A stretch of 64,000 bases of DNA from Embiotoca jacksoni (lineage: Eukaryota > Chordata > Actinopteri > Embiotocidae): contig JAKOON010000009.1 in the NCBI GenBank assembly GCA_022577435.1, positions 10,016,911-10,080,910 of the forward strand, written 5' to 3'. Below, piece after piece: positions 1 to 11,820 of this stretch (its first letter is position 1; every line of letters begins with the position of its first letter). Under the pieces are notes generated by a model. That model ran no database searches. It was not told the origin of the DNA and was given only the letters and a program-made list of their open reading frames with translations. The position numbers and the translations under genes were made by a program.

Positions 1-503
1 AGAGTAACATTAAGGCCCAGTAGTACAAGAATTGAGTGGTGACCAGCATCAAATATACAAGTATTTCTTTTTCTTTTTATCTAGGGCTGCAGATATGTGG
101 TCAGCACTACTTAGCCAAGTTGCTCCCGCATCAAGGTGAAAGCCTTCCAGAGAGCTTCTGCCAAAAGCCCTGCAAGTGTTCACTTCACCGTCTCTCTTTC
201 TACCACAGACTCTCATCATTCTTTACCTGGTTTCCCTCCTCCTCTTTCTCTCTGTCTTATACACAGACACACTGTATGCATACTTGTGTGCTGCAGGGGA
301 GAAAGCCAGAGTGATGGAGAGATTAATTTTCCATTTTGTATCTTGTACTGTGTCTGCGTTTCATTTTGTCCGCTGAGTTGAGGACACGGATGGAGAGTCT
401 TATGGTGTGTCATGACTCCGTGTGATCTGAAAGAAAGGCTGCAGTTCTGCTTATGTAAAAGCCCAACCGAGACGTCTGTTCAGTATGACCTAAATTCTGA
501 GAT

Positions 504-506
<3 letters not shown>

Positions 507-547
<41 letters not shown>
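507..547. repeat. (TG)n microsatellite
   Basis: About 20 uninterrupted TG units. The open frames through it, reading Val-Cys or Thr-His, are artefacts. Confidence 0.97.
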
Positions 548-549
<2 letters not shown>

Positions 550-2044
550 TCCTTTCTCTTTAATCAGCGAGCGAGTGGAGCCGAACCACGCAGACGGTTG
601 AGTCAGGGGCCTTTCTGCTGGTCTGTCTGGCTTTAGGCTGGCACTCCTGCCGACTACCTCCTCTAACCAGCTCCGGATGTTTTTTAGTCTCTGCACAGAG
701 GATGGATTACTGCAAGTATCTTTTTATCTCACTTTAATCATCTCCTCTCACATTACCACCGGAGGACCACCTAAATTCAGATGTATTTAGCTGGATTAAA
801 ACCACACACTGCTATGAGTTCTGAGTATGAAGTGACTGTGACTGCCATTTGAATGCAAAGATCACCAAGCCGTCCTTTGTTCCTTCCCATCTTCTTTTTC
901 CTCATTCTTTCACTCCTTTGTTTTCTATCTTTACGCTTGAATTTGTTTCATTTTCTTACCTTTTTTTTTGCCCTCCTTCTCTGTTTTTCTTTATCTTCCC
1001 ATGTTTGTTTTTTTTCCTCATTTATTGCAATTTATTGCAGCACAGTGATGTCAAAACGTTGTTCTATTATTCATTCTCTTCCTCATATATGTATCCACTG
1101 ATACTTCAAAACAAATGAAAAGTGGGAACATTCATATGATACACATGGAAAGATTTAAACAGTAAACCAATCTTTACATCATGATGTTTGTTTGTTTTCT
1201 CAGGTACACAGCTAAATGTATATAAACAGATCATATGTTCAGGTTCCTCAGCAGCTGTCTGTCCAAAAATCTGTAATTTTGCCTCTACATGAAATGAATA
1301 AATCGCCCTTCTCATATCTCTCCTGTCTCTAAGTTGCTGGCCCTGTCTCATCTCAGATCTCTTGGTCTTGAGCGGCTCTCCCATATGTTTTCTCTCTGTT
1401 ATATAAATTTCTGTCTTTTCAGACTGGAGAGTAAAGCCACTGTGCAACTGATTCACCGTCTGTGTTTTTTAATGACATTCCTCATTTTAAGAGAAAATAC
1501 CATGTTCTTTTTTGCAAAAGAGAAAAACGTCAATTTGTGTGTGTGCATATTATAAAGTCAAATTCAATGTGTTTAGTGTATCTCATACGTGATCAGAAGT
1601 ATTTAAGTTGAAAGTAAAAAATTAAACATGCTTTGTAATCGTTGTGGTCAGCGCTCCCTGTGTCTGACAAAGCCCTTCTGCATTGCCTCCTTCAGGAGTG
1701 CTCGCTGTTCGTGTCTTATGTGAGTATGTGCTGGTCTCTGCTGGTCATATGTGGAATTACTGCATGAGAGAATCAAAAGTGGAGGATTCATCTCACAAAA
1801 TTACCCTTAAACTTAAAAGACGTTCACACTGTTACTATGGATCCACACTGCTGGAGGTACAGTACAGACATCCTCATATATTGGTGTTGGTTGTTTGTTT
1901 GTTTGTTTAAATCTTTGCACTATTGTTTAGTTAGTTTAATCTAATATTATTCTATTTTTATTGTATATATGGTGCATTTTTATATTTTTTTACTCTTTTA
2001 TTTTTATTTCTTTACCTGTATCTATAAATGCTGCTGTAGCGGAA

Positions 2045-2186
<142 letters not shown>

Positions 2187-2542
2187 ACATGTGTTAAATC
2201 CTGGCTGGAAGAAGACATTTACGTATGAGGTGTGTTTGATGGATATAATATCGATGTAAAATCTGTGTATATATTTTGTAAGTATGCACTCATCAACTTA
2301 TCCTTTCTATTCCTCTCTATCCACCATTTTTTTCTTCTGTACAAACTTTAAAGCAGAAATGCATTTAAAATGCCATAAACATTATGAAGTTCCTCATCTA
2401 TACCACAGCCCCTTCTTTACAAAAAAAAAAAAATCACTTTCCTCAGCCTTTTCTGCTGACACTGCTCTCTGACTCTGATGATCACACTCGTAGTTGCAAC
2501 CTCTGAATGAATTCTAAATATTAAACCATATATTTTTGCTAA

Positions 2543-2613
2543 ATCAAGAAGTACTTCTATAAACATTTATTGCTAACAATAAACATTTATTGCTAACAGA
2601 AGTACTTCTTGAT
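2543..2613. repeat. Nested palindrome enclosing a 20-bp direct repeat
   Basis: Two 16-nt arms, ATCAAGAAGTACTTCT at 2543-2558 and its exact reverse complement at 2598-2613, enclose two identical 20-nt copies at 2559-2578 and 2579-2598. Each arm also contains a self-complementary core, AGAAGTACTTCT. No coding function is implied. Confidence 0.9.
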
Positions 2614-3534
2614 GGTACAAACTGTTCTACTGTCTTTAAAGGTGCTATATGATGCTCCATTCAGTTTTGAAATGCATAGTTTGTTCTGTTGGAAAACAAA
2701 AGTGATGCTTTATAAGGCCCCTCATAAAATATTAGCATCTATGGATGTTGTTTTCCCCCCAGTCTCAGTGAGAACCTCTGAATCCTTCGAATGAAAGATG
2801 GCTGCTAAAAGAAATTGAAACATGTTTTTAACAAGTCTTAGTTATAGCCTCCTTTTCATTCTTCCTCCCCCCATCTCTTTTTAAAAAAAGAGCTGCAACC
2901 CACAATCCACTGCTTCAAATTTCATCTGAACTTTGACAGTTTTTGAGGAAACACAGGATTAAATCTTGCAAACCCCTACTTGTATATTACTTTATTTAGA
3001 AAATTACAAATAATGACTTTAGCTAAAAAAGAAAATACATATGTTCACAGTGAGATACTTTCCCAGCATAATAAATTATTGATAAACTATTTTGTGGCAA
3101 TCTACAGCTGTAAAAACCTGAGGCAGGATGTATGCAATATCACATATTGGCCTTTAGTGGGCGCAATAAGATTCACTAACAATTTTCTCCAAATTAGCAT
3201 GCACCCTGGACCATAGATTACATGCAGAATATCTTAACATTTACCTCACAATATTAAATTAATTGCCTTTTTTTTTTTTTTTTTTTTTCATTTTTTACCT
3301 TTATTATTTCATAAATGTCCAAAAGGAGGAGCCTCATATGTTGTAGAATTAGGATTTGGTCAACCTTTTACAAACAATATGTAAGGCTATCTCAACTGGT
3401 CTTATAGGAGATGTTAAAACAAAATAACAATATAACTCAATTGAGTTGAAGTGACTTTTTCACAAAACAATGAGGTACAATCCGGTTGATTAAAATGGCA
3501 AAAACATGGATAAACTACGTAAGGACATAAAGCA

Positions 3535-3600
3535 GTTTATTGTCGTTGTAAAAAAAATACAATGAAATTGAGTTGGCAACTCATCAGATCAGCAGCAAGA
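3535..3600 (-). repeat. Probable LINE/SINE tail, minus orientation
   Basis: TTTATTGTCGTTGT followed by TACAATGAAATTG reads on the minus strand like the common fish non-LTR tail in which CAATTTCATTGTA precedes ACAACGACAATAAA. The A-rich sequence to about 3790 may belong to the same element. The assignment rests on recall of the motif. Confidence 0.45.
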
Positions 3601-5285
3601 ACAAGGTAAAAGATGTATAAAAAAAAACAACAACTAAGATAAAACAAGACATCACTAAGATAAAACCAGACATTAATAAATATATAAAAGATAAAACAGA
3701 CATCAGCGGCTCTAAAGTAAAACTAGAACTACGACACTAACTAATACTGCATACAATCACTTAATGAACACTTTGTAGTGCATTGCCTCAGTCAGTCTAG
3801 CATGTAACCTGGGTTTGTGTTGAGTTTGTTTGTAACCAGTCAACACATTCCTGCAGTGAGTAAACCAGCAGCAGTTTCAGCTACTGGGGGGGGGGGGGGG
3901 CATTCAACCAGCAGCTGTTGTACACAGGCGGCTTCAGGGGCCCAGGAATGTTGTGAAGCAGGACAGCAGCCAAGGATACCCATTAACCTCACTGATGATG
4001 AGCATCACTCATCAGCTGGTTCTTACACTGTGACCAACATTCACAGTGTAAGAACTGAAGGGCTGAAGGAAACTGATGGTCAAAACAGTGACAGGATACC
4101 TGCTGCACTTTGTAGGTCTCTGAAGTAAAAAGTACAGTTGCATCTTGGCCACCGTAGCTGGTTACAGATCAGTTGTGACCTTAAGAGCTGCATCAGAAAC
4201 ATCAATCATGGTAATGACACTTAATAGCGTTATCAATTACATTTCAGTTCCATTAGACTCTCTATATTATTAAAGACAGATTAAAAGTGCAAGAATCTAA
4301 TACATGTCTGTGTGCACACCCACCTGGAAAGTGTTTGATAAATTGAGTTGAAAACAATAGATACTAATTTATATTAATAACTAGCTGTTACATTCACATT
4401 ATACAGATCATTTTATACACAGCAGGCCATGACTGTTCATTAAGGAGTACAAACAAGTATTGAGTACGTAGGTATGACATGCTGTTCGCAATCAGACGTG
4501 GCGAGATGAGAATTAGGACCATATTTCACTGCCATCCCTCACAGAGTTAAAGTCAGTATGTTGTTCACTCTCTATCTCAAATTTCATTTCATTCATGGTG
4601 AAAAATATGTGTACCAACACAAATGCACCACACAACATGAGATGCTATTAGATTGCTATCTCTGATGGTCGTGCACAGATTTTGGTTCAATGCTCTATCA
4701 AAATTAACTGTAAATAATATTTATGTGGGGATTGGTGCAATAGCATATTTAAATCTTAATTGGCACCACCTTTCATTATAATCAACTATCTGTTCTGTAA
4801 CTGGAGGCTTTGAATACGTTGAGAAATGCGTCCTCTGGAGGTCCCTGCGTAGTGCTGCCTTCAAAGCTTCCTGGAATAATAGTGCTATTAGGAAAGTTTC
4901 ACAAATAAAAGAAATAAGGAGATGGGTAGGACTGCAGCAATTTAAATTTCGGTAATTTGTGATTTCCAGGGACTTGGAAATTTCTATTTTATTTTATATC
5001 TTGTGCTTCACATTCATCACTGTCATTCAAGTTATTATTGCCTACATGTTTTAAATATTTGATTTATTTAGTACTAAATATGTTTTAATTTGAAAATTGA
5101 ACAATGAAATGGTACTGGTATTGTATTTAACTGCGATAACTAGCCTATTTGTAGTCAAATAACAAGTCAATAAGAGTAGGCTTAATAAAATTGTTCGGTT
5201 AGCCAATATGTTTAGTCTTCTTTTGCATTATTTCCGATAAGCATAGTAGATAGACCTAAGACCCTGAAATATGATATATTGATTA

Positions 5286-5651
5286 GAGCTGCAACAATTA
5301 GTTGATTAATCAAAAGAAAATTAATCGTCAACAATTATGTTTTGAGTATCATTCATTTTGATCATCGAAAGAAAATGGTGAAAAAATATGCCATGTGGTA
5401 ATATATCTAATTCCTTTTTCTTTTCTTTTTTTCTGATTCATTAGGGTTAGGGTTCTCTGGGATAATAAAGTGAATATCTTTTGGTTGTGGACTACACAAC
5501 AATACATTTTAGGCTGCACTTAGGACTTTGGAAAACACTGACCGACATTATTCGCCATTATCTGACATTTGAAGACCAAACAGTCAATCCAATAACCAAC
5601 AAAATAATCCACAGATTAATCGATGATGAAAATAATCCTTATGTAGCAGTG
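5286..5651. repeat. Teleost interspersed repeat, family A, copy 1
   Basis: It begins GAGCTGCAACAATTAGTTGA and ends near CAGATTAATCGATGATGAAA, so the ends are roughly complementary. The interior shares GTGAATATCTTTTGG and GTGGACT with the copy at 42336. I recognise this as a high-copy teleost repeat, probably a non-autonomous DNA transposon with long imperfect terminal inverted repeats. A short telomere-like run (TTAGGGTTAGGGTT, 5441-5454) sits inside this copy. The 91-codon frame across it is incidental. Confidence 0.75.
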
Positions 5652-6026
5652 TTATCAATGGTAGTTTCATTCACATTGTATTGGCGACAGCTGGGCTACT
5701 ACGAGGTCCTGCCTGATGACATTAAGAATTACGAGCCGTACATGAATGCATCGTAGGATCCCATTTTTTTTTTTTTTTTTTTTTTAGGAGGGCTGATGTC
5801 ATTTCAAAACTTAACTCACACTCCCAAGTCAACGCGGCGACTTGCTCACCTCTACTTCTCCCGTGAAGTCCTCCCTCATGTCTGTTTGATCACATTTTCA
5901 AAAAGTCCAGGAGGTGAAATAAATGAAAGAAAAACCCGAATTTCTCTGCTAGAGGCGAAGCAGGAGGATTTTTAGACCAGAAACCCCCGGGACTAGAGCC
6001 CCTCTTTCTGCGGGCAAAGGCGGCTG

Positions 6027-6029
<3 letters not shown>

Positions 6030-6060
<31 letters not shown>
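6030..6060 (+). repeat. 31-nt poly-T run just upstream of the pard6g start
   Basis: An unbroken run of T ends 21 nt before the ATG at 6082. It lies either in the 5' UTR, as a U-tract, or just upstream of a very short UTR. Length polymorphism or assembly error is likely here. Confidence 0.95.
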
Positions 6061-6065
<5 letters not shown>

Positions 6066-6081
6066 GCAACTGCACAAAAAA

Positions 6082-9000
6082 ATGAATCGGAGTTTTAATA
6101 AATCGCAGCCTCTGCGAAATGTGGATTGTAACGCGGTGGAAGTGAAAAGCAAGGTGAGTGTTGAACTGTGGGGATTTTTAAAAAGCGCTAAATGGGGATT
6201 TGAGGTGGAAAATAAATGTTCACATGGTCGTCCCGTAACGGAGCCGGAGTCGGTCGGACCAACTGTCTACAGCATATTTCGCTCTTTTCAGCGACACAAC
6301 GTTGATCTAGATCGTAAATTAAACATATCGGGTTCGGGAGGTTTCTGTAATTTGCAGAGATTATTTTCCCCTGATTTCCAACCGTGCATTATTGTGCTGA
6401 TTTGGCTCTTTCTCTGTCACGAAGCTGTTGGGTGGAGGAGTGCGGGGAATCTGGTTTGACATTGTTTTCGAGCAACTCCGCTTTTAATACGTCTTGTAAC
6501 AATAAGCTTTCACGGGGTAAATCGGATGTTTTTTTTTCGCCACACTAAATTACATTCAGCGCTGTTTTTTGTGCTACATAGTTTCAGCCCACTCATTGTT
6601 TTGGATAGTTTGGCTCAAGAGTAATGGCTGCGTAAATTAAGTTCACCATCAAGTAAAGATGACCACAGTCATCTGCCCATTCTAATGTTATGCAATGGAG
6701 ACCACTAATTCATAAGACATTCCACTATAAAGCATCAGTTAATTCAAATATGCTCCATCTATCAGCGAATCAAACGCAGGAGATCCACGAGTTTCGAGAT
6801 ACTTTTCTATTAGCTTACTCTACTGAAGAAGAGTTGTTGTTGTTGTTTTTTATCTTTGCTTGTTTAATACACAACTGTTTACGTGGCCAAAGTAAAAATC
6901 AAAACAGATAAACCACCAAATAAAGGGGTGGCACTCACCCAAGGACCCACAAGAGGATATTTACTTAACAATGCTTAAATCGTACAATTATGTTATTGGG
7001 ATTTTTATTTGCTGAGTATTGTCAAAACATATATTTCTATATACTGCAGTTGGTTACTTTTTTTAACTGCAAATTATTTCCCAAAAAGGAAAACTTATTT
7101 TTTATCAAACAAAATAAGGTTTTTAGGCTGTTCATCTCACATCATTCATTTCTATTGCAGCAAAATGTTATTGTCAAGCTGACACACTGACCAACTTTCT
7201 CATTAATACCTTTGTGTTGATTCAATTTTGCCCTGCAAAGTATCCCAATACTATTCTGTATAACTGTTTCCGCTACCAAATACCATTAGTTAATTTATAA
7301 TTGTGCCAAAGCCACACAATGATTTCCTGTAGCTGACAGTTTTTATGAAGTAATTTTGGTAATCAGTTCATCAAGTATATGTGTTTACACATGCCAGCCC
7401 TCGTGAGTGTGACTGTACGTACCGTACGTACAGTGAAGGATGAACTCCTCCTTCATGGGCAAGTGTTGCAAGAGGTGTGACTCATTTAGTCCAGAGGTCT
7501 TTTCACTTTTAGTTTTTGGCTGCCCAGTTTCAGTGTTGCTGGAGAGGCACTGACCTGAAGCTGTGAGCTGGATAACAGATGCACTGATAGTGGCTGAGCA
7601 TCTGTCCTCACACAGACACATCAAAGTTTTTTTTTTTTTTTTTTTTTTTTGAGGCAGGGTCAGTTTTATGTTTGTTTCACAGAGACAGGAGGGGTCACTT
7701 TGTTTGTGACTGACACGCCGGGAGCTGCCTGGCTGGAACGGGCAGTTTCAGCAGCATCATCACTTCAGTTTAGAGCTGACTCACTGTCATCCAACGTCAC
7801 ACGTTTCCCCTTTTAGATCAGATAGACTTCATCGCTTACGTCACTTTAAGTGTTTTGTCATTGCCTTCTCTTTCCTGCAGTTTTGTTATGATCACTTTGA
7901 TGTGTGCTGGAGACTGAGCAGCTCCACACTGCGTCCTCCTCAAGGACAAATTTGTTCAAAGTAACAACATTGAGAAAAGAAGCGGATGGTTTGGAGAGAA
8001 GATGAGTGGTGTAAATCCATTTAGTTTTGCTCAAACAGAATGACAGCCGAGGACATTTGAACAGTTGAAAAAACATGTCATCTCCTAAGTAGCTCTGCCA
8101 CATTTGAGTCTCTGAAAAGCAGGATGTTTAATTTTATGACCCTCTAATTAAAGCCAGTTGCGCATTGAAGCAATCTGCAACTTTGTAAGTAATTAATTTG
8201 TTATTTTTCAAGAAAACCTGGCATTATTTTCATTCTTATGTGATTTGTAAATAGGTACATCTGTTGTCAGGGTTGCTGTGTGATGGATGTCCTGTGCATG
8301 CTTCTCACTGGTTCTTGTTTGGGTTTCTCAGGGGAAACTGTTCCATTGATAAGCTTATCAGGGATAACACTGGAGGTGTCTGGCTGCCTGTTGTGGAGCC
8401 TCAGCCAGGAGCTGGTTTCACTCGCCTAAAGCTCTTATCAGTCACAGAGAGTGTGTAGAGGGATGTTGGGGGTTGGGTGGAGTTTATTTTCTGACTCCCT
8501 TTACCCTAACTTTGGTTCAGCCAGCATTTTATTTTGAAAAATTCTTTAACTTATCTCAGTCTTAGCCAAAATATTTCCTGAGTCACACGTCCCAGAACAT
8601 GTTGCATATTTATTTATTCATCTTTTCAAATGCCAAGAACCTGCAGGAGATTTTTCAGGTGAGATTTCTTGGACTTTCAGAGTATTGAGTTAGGAAAATG
8701 CCTGTGTTGTTGGGCAAAGACAAAAGTCAGTTATCTTCCATCTCCAGTGTGTCAGTTAAGACGGCCTCGACATGTTTCAACCTGTTGGACGTCACGTTGC
8801 CGTGATATTCCAGGAGGACAAGTGATGTCACGTTTGTAGTGATGTATTCTTAGGTTCAGGGTTTAGCACCGAGGCCTGTGATTAATCATGCCATGCTCAG
8901 ACTTGCTCACACTTGAGGGCTGAGTTCTGCTTGTAAAAACAGATTCAGTTCAGCCTGATCACAAAGTACAGTGCAAAGAGAGCGCTCACAGTCACAGCAG

Positions 9001-11743
9001 TGACTGAGGTTACTGATATGGAGAAGAATAATTATCATTTGGTAAGTCAAGTGTAACATGTTGAAGTCTACAGAGTTAATTGCAGTTCATTCATGTCTTG
9101 GCTTCACTTTCCAAAGTGTTAAGAGCACCGACGGAACACTTTCAAACCTGTTTGTCAACTTCCTGTTCATCTCCTAATTCAAGTTGGGTGCCAAGCATTC
9201 AAAACGCAGCTTCACGCGTGTGTCTGGGCTGAATCTGGCAGCAAACTGCACCCGCCTGGCATCCCCCTACTCTCCGAACACGCCTCCTCTTAAATTCATA
9301 TGTCATCTTCTAATTACAGAGCTGGTTAATGTATCCCCCGCTCTTCTTCTTTTCCTCCCAGTCAGTATACCGCGGCACTCTTCTGCTACTATGTCAGCAG
9401 TTTTTTCTTTCCCTCTCCCTCCTCCTCCTCCTCCTCCTGCTCCCTGATCATCCCTCCACTCTTCTCCTCTGAGCTGCTGTCAGCTTCCCTCTGCTGTGAG
9501 CTGATGATTACAGTAACAAACAGCACCTTTTAGTCTACAAATTACCACTGTGATTCACACACCGCTGCTGCTGTTGTGCTGCTGTGGCTTATTGAACTGT
9601 GCTTTTGTGCCTCTGTTGGATCTTTGTATTCGTGTCTATGAGTCACATGATGACCCCACCATGACCCTCAGCCATGCTGTCATTGGCAGTTCAGTGACCT
9701 AGCCACGAAAGCTGGAGCACAATTGTTCAAGTGCGTAAACAGTGTATTGGAGGCGGAGCTGCTGCGCTCTGTCATATTCATACAGAGAATTTACTTATCT
9801 ACCTGTATTCTTCTATTTCAGCAAACCATTTATGTGCTAATTAGTTTTTTCCGATGATACGATCTTGATGTGCAGTGTAACGCAAAGCAGCAGAGCTTCC
9901 CCCAGGAGATGATTTAGCTGAGGTGGAGAGCCACCCAGATCCATGATGCATCTCATTATCAATTAAGTGTGTGGAGGATGCACTAAACAAGTCACACTTG
10001 TTAAAGGAATAGTTCTGCATTTTGGGAAATGTGCTTATTCCTTATTATCTTGGAGATAATTAGATGAGAAGTTTGGTGTATCTATACTAAATATGAAGTT
10101 CACTAAGCAGCTGGTTAGTTTCGCATAAAGACAGAGCATTGATCTATTCAGAGGCGCCAAGACCTCTAAAGTTCTCAAAGTAGCAAATAAACCAACAAAT
10201 TTAGAGGAAATTTACCTTTAACATCCCATGTACAAGATGGTGACAGCCAAAATCCAAACTTGAGCCTTTATAACAGGTGTTCACAAACCAGTGGGTGAGT
10301 TTCTGTTGGTCGCCGCTTGGTGATGAACAAGGGAAAGACACATCATGACTGATAAGACCCAATCAGGGTGTCTCAATTATCGTTTCCAAAAATCTCCTTT
10401 TCTGCCCATCTGTACTAAAGCGCAATCCCAAGGCTTTCTAAATACAACTGGTCAGTAGTGTTTTTAAAGGTCTTAATTTTAGGGGCAAAAGTTGTGCTTT
10501 GCGAGGTGTTCGGGTGGTTGCACCATCGGAGGTAGCGGTAGGAGGATTTTTATCCCTTCCGGCAGAGCCAGGCCCGGTGTTGCTGCCTGTTTTCTGTCTT
10601 CCCACAGATTAAAACTATCCAGCTTTTGACCGTAGCCTCAGCACACTTACAATGCAGACATAAGAGCAACATCAACCTTCTTTTCTAACTCTTGGCACAA
10701 AGTGTGTAAACTTGTTCCTAAAATGTCCAACCATTCCCGTAAATATGAGAACCTCTGTACCTTTTTTTTTGGTAGTTAATGTTTCATGATGTTGTGTAAT
10801 GTAAATGGTTGCTAAACGACATTGCTTTGGCTGCATTGAAACCGGTTTTGCGAAGGATTGCAGCTAATACTGTTTATTTATTCCTGAGAAAAGGCGCCCT
10901 ATTTTACATCAGGTCTTCCTTAGGACTTCCACTCTGTTGACTTTATGGTTGCCATTCACATCCCGGTTTCCTCTTCCTGTTTGGTTGTCACACTGACAGT
11001 TCCTTTAACGTCCTCTGTCTTTTGATTTTTCTCTTCAGTATGGGGCAGAGTTCCGCCGGTTCTCTGTGGACCGGGTCAAGCCCGGCAAGTTCGAGGAGTT
11101 CTACAAACTCATTCTGCATATCCACCGCATCGCTAACATGGAGGTGATGATCGGTTACGCTGACATCCACGGCGACTTGCTGCCCATCAACAACGACGAC
11201 AACTTCTGCAAGGCGGTGTCAACGGCTCATCCTCTGCTCAGGATCTTCATACAGAGACAAGGTAGGTTTTCTGAAAGGTGAACCACACTGCATTACTTTC
11301 TTTGGGCTTTTTCTTGTGTTTCTTAGACAGCAGGAATCAAGCTCACTGAGTCTAAGAATGCTCTGGAATCAGTCTTCCCCCTCCCAAAATAACTACCTAA
11401 AGATTACATCTTAAAGCTATTAGCTTGAATAAACATTAGTTGGATATTGCGTTTGAAATATCCTGCAACTGGTAAAACTATAAAACAATCACCTATTGCA
11501 TTAACTGCGTCTTGGGCTGCAATTATTGTGCTGACTCGAATCAAGTTTCCCCTCAGAATATTTCCTGATCCAATTATGTCTGTCTCTGGGCCTTTTTGTT
11601 TACTTCATACGAGGCTTTCTGTGTGTGTCTCTACGTGTGTTTATGTGTTTCCTGCCTTCTTATTGGCTGGATCAGTCTCAGTCTGTGTCTGTCTGCTTGC
11701 TAAGTCCTTTGCCTTATCCAGAGGAAGGGCTCCCAGGCAGATG

Positions 11744-11820
<77 letters not shown>

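Larger units (their letters stand above)
6154..11038 (+). other. pard6g intron 1
   Basis: The donor is AAG|GTGAGT and the acceptor CTCTTCAG|TA. The 4.9 kb hold a poly-T run near 7627-7650, a 23-nt palindrome at 7412-7434, a CTC-rich stretch near 9415-9440 and a degraded teleost repeat at 10004-10175. No coding exon was recognised. Confidence 0.85.

Noticed and set aside
5481..5756. 91-codon frame that looks protein-like (MVVDYTTIHFRLHLGLWKTL)
   Set aside because: It lies over a family A repeat and the residues come from repeat sequence. Other copies do not keep the frame.
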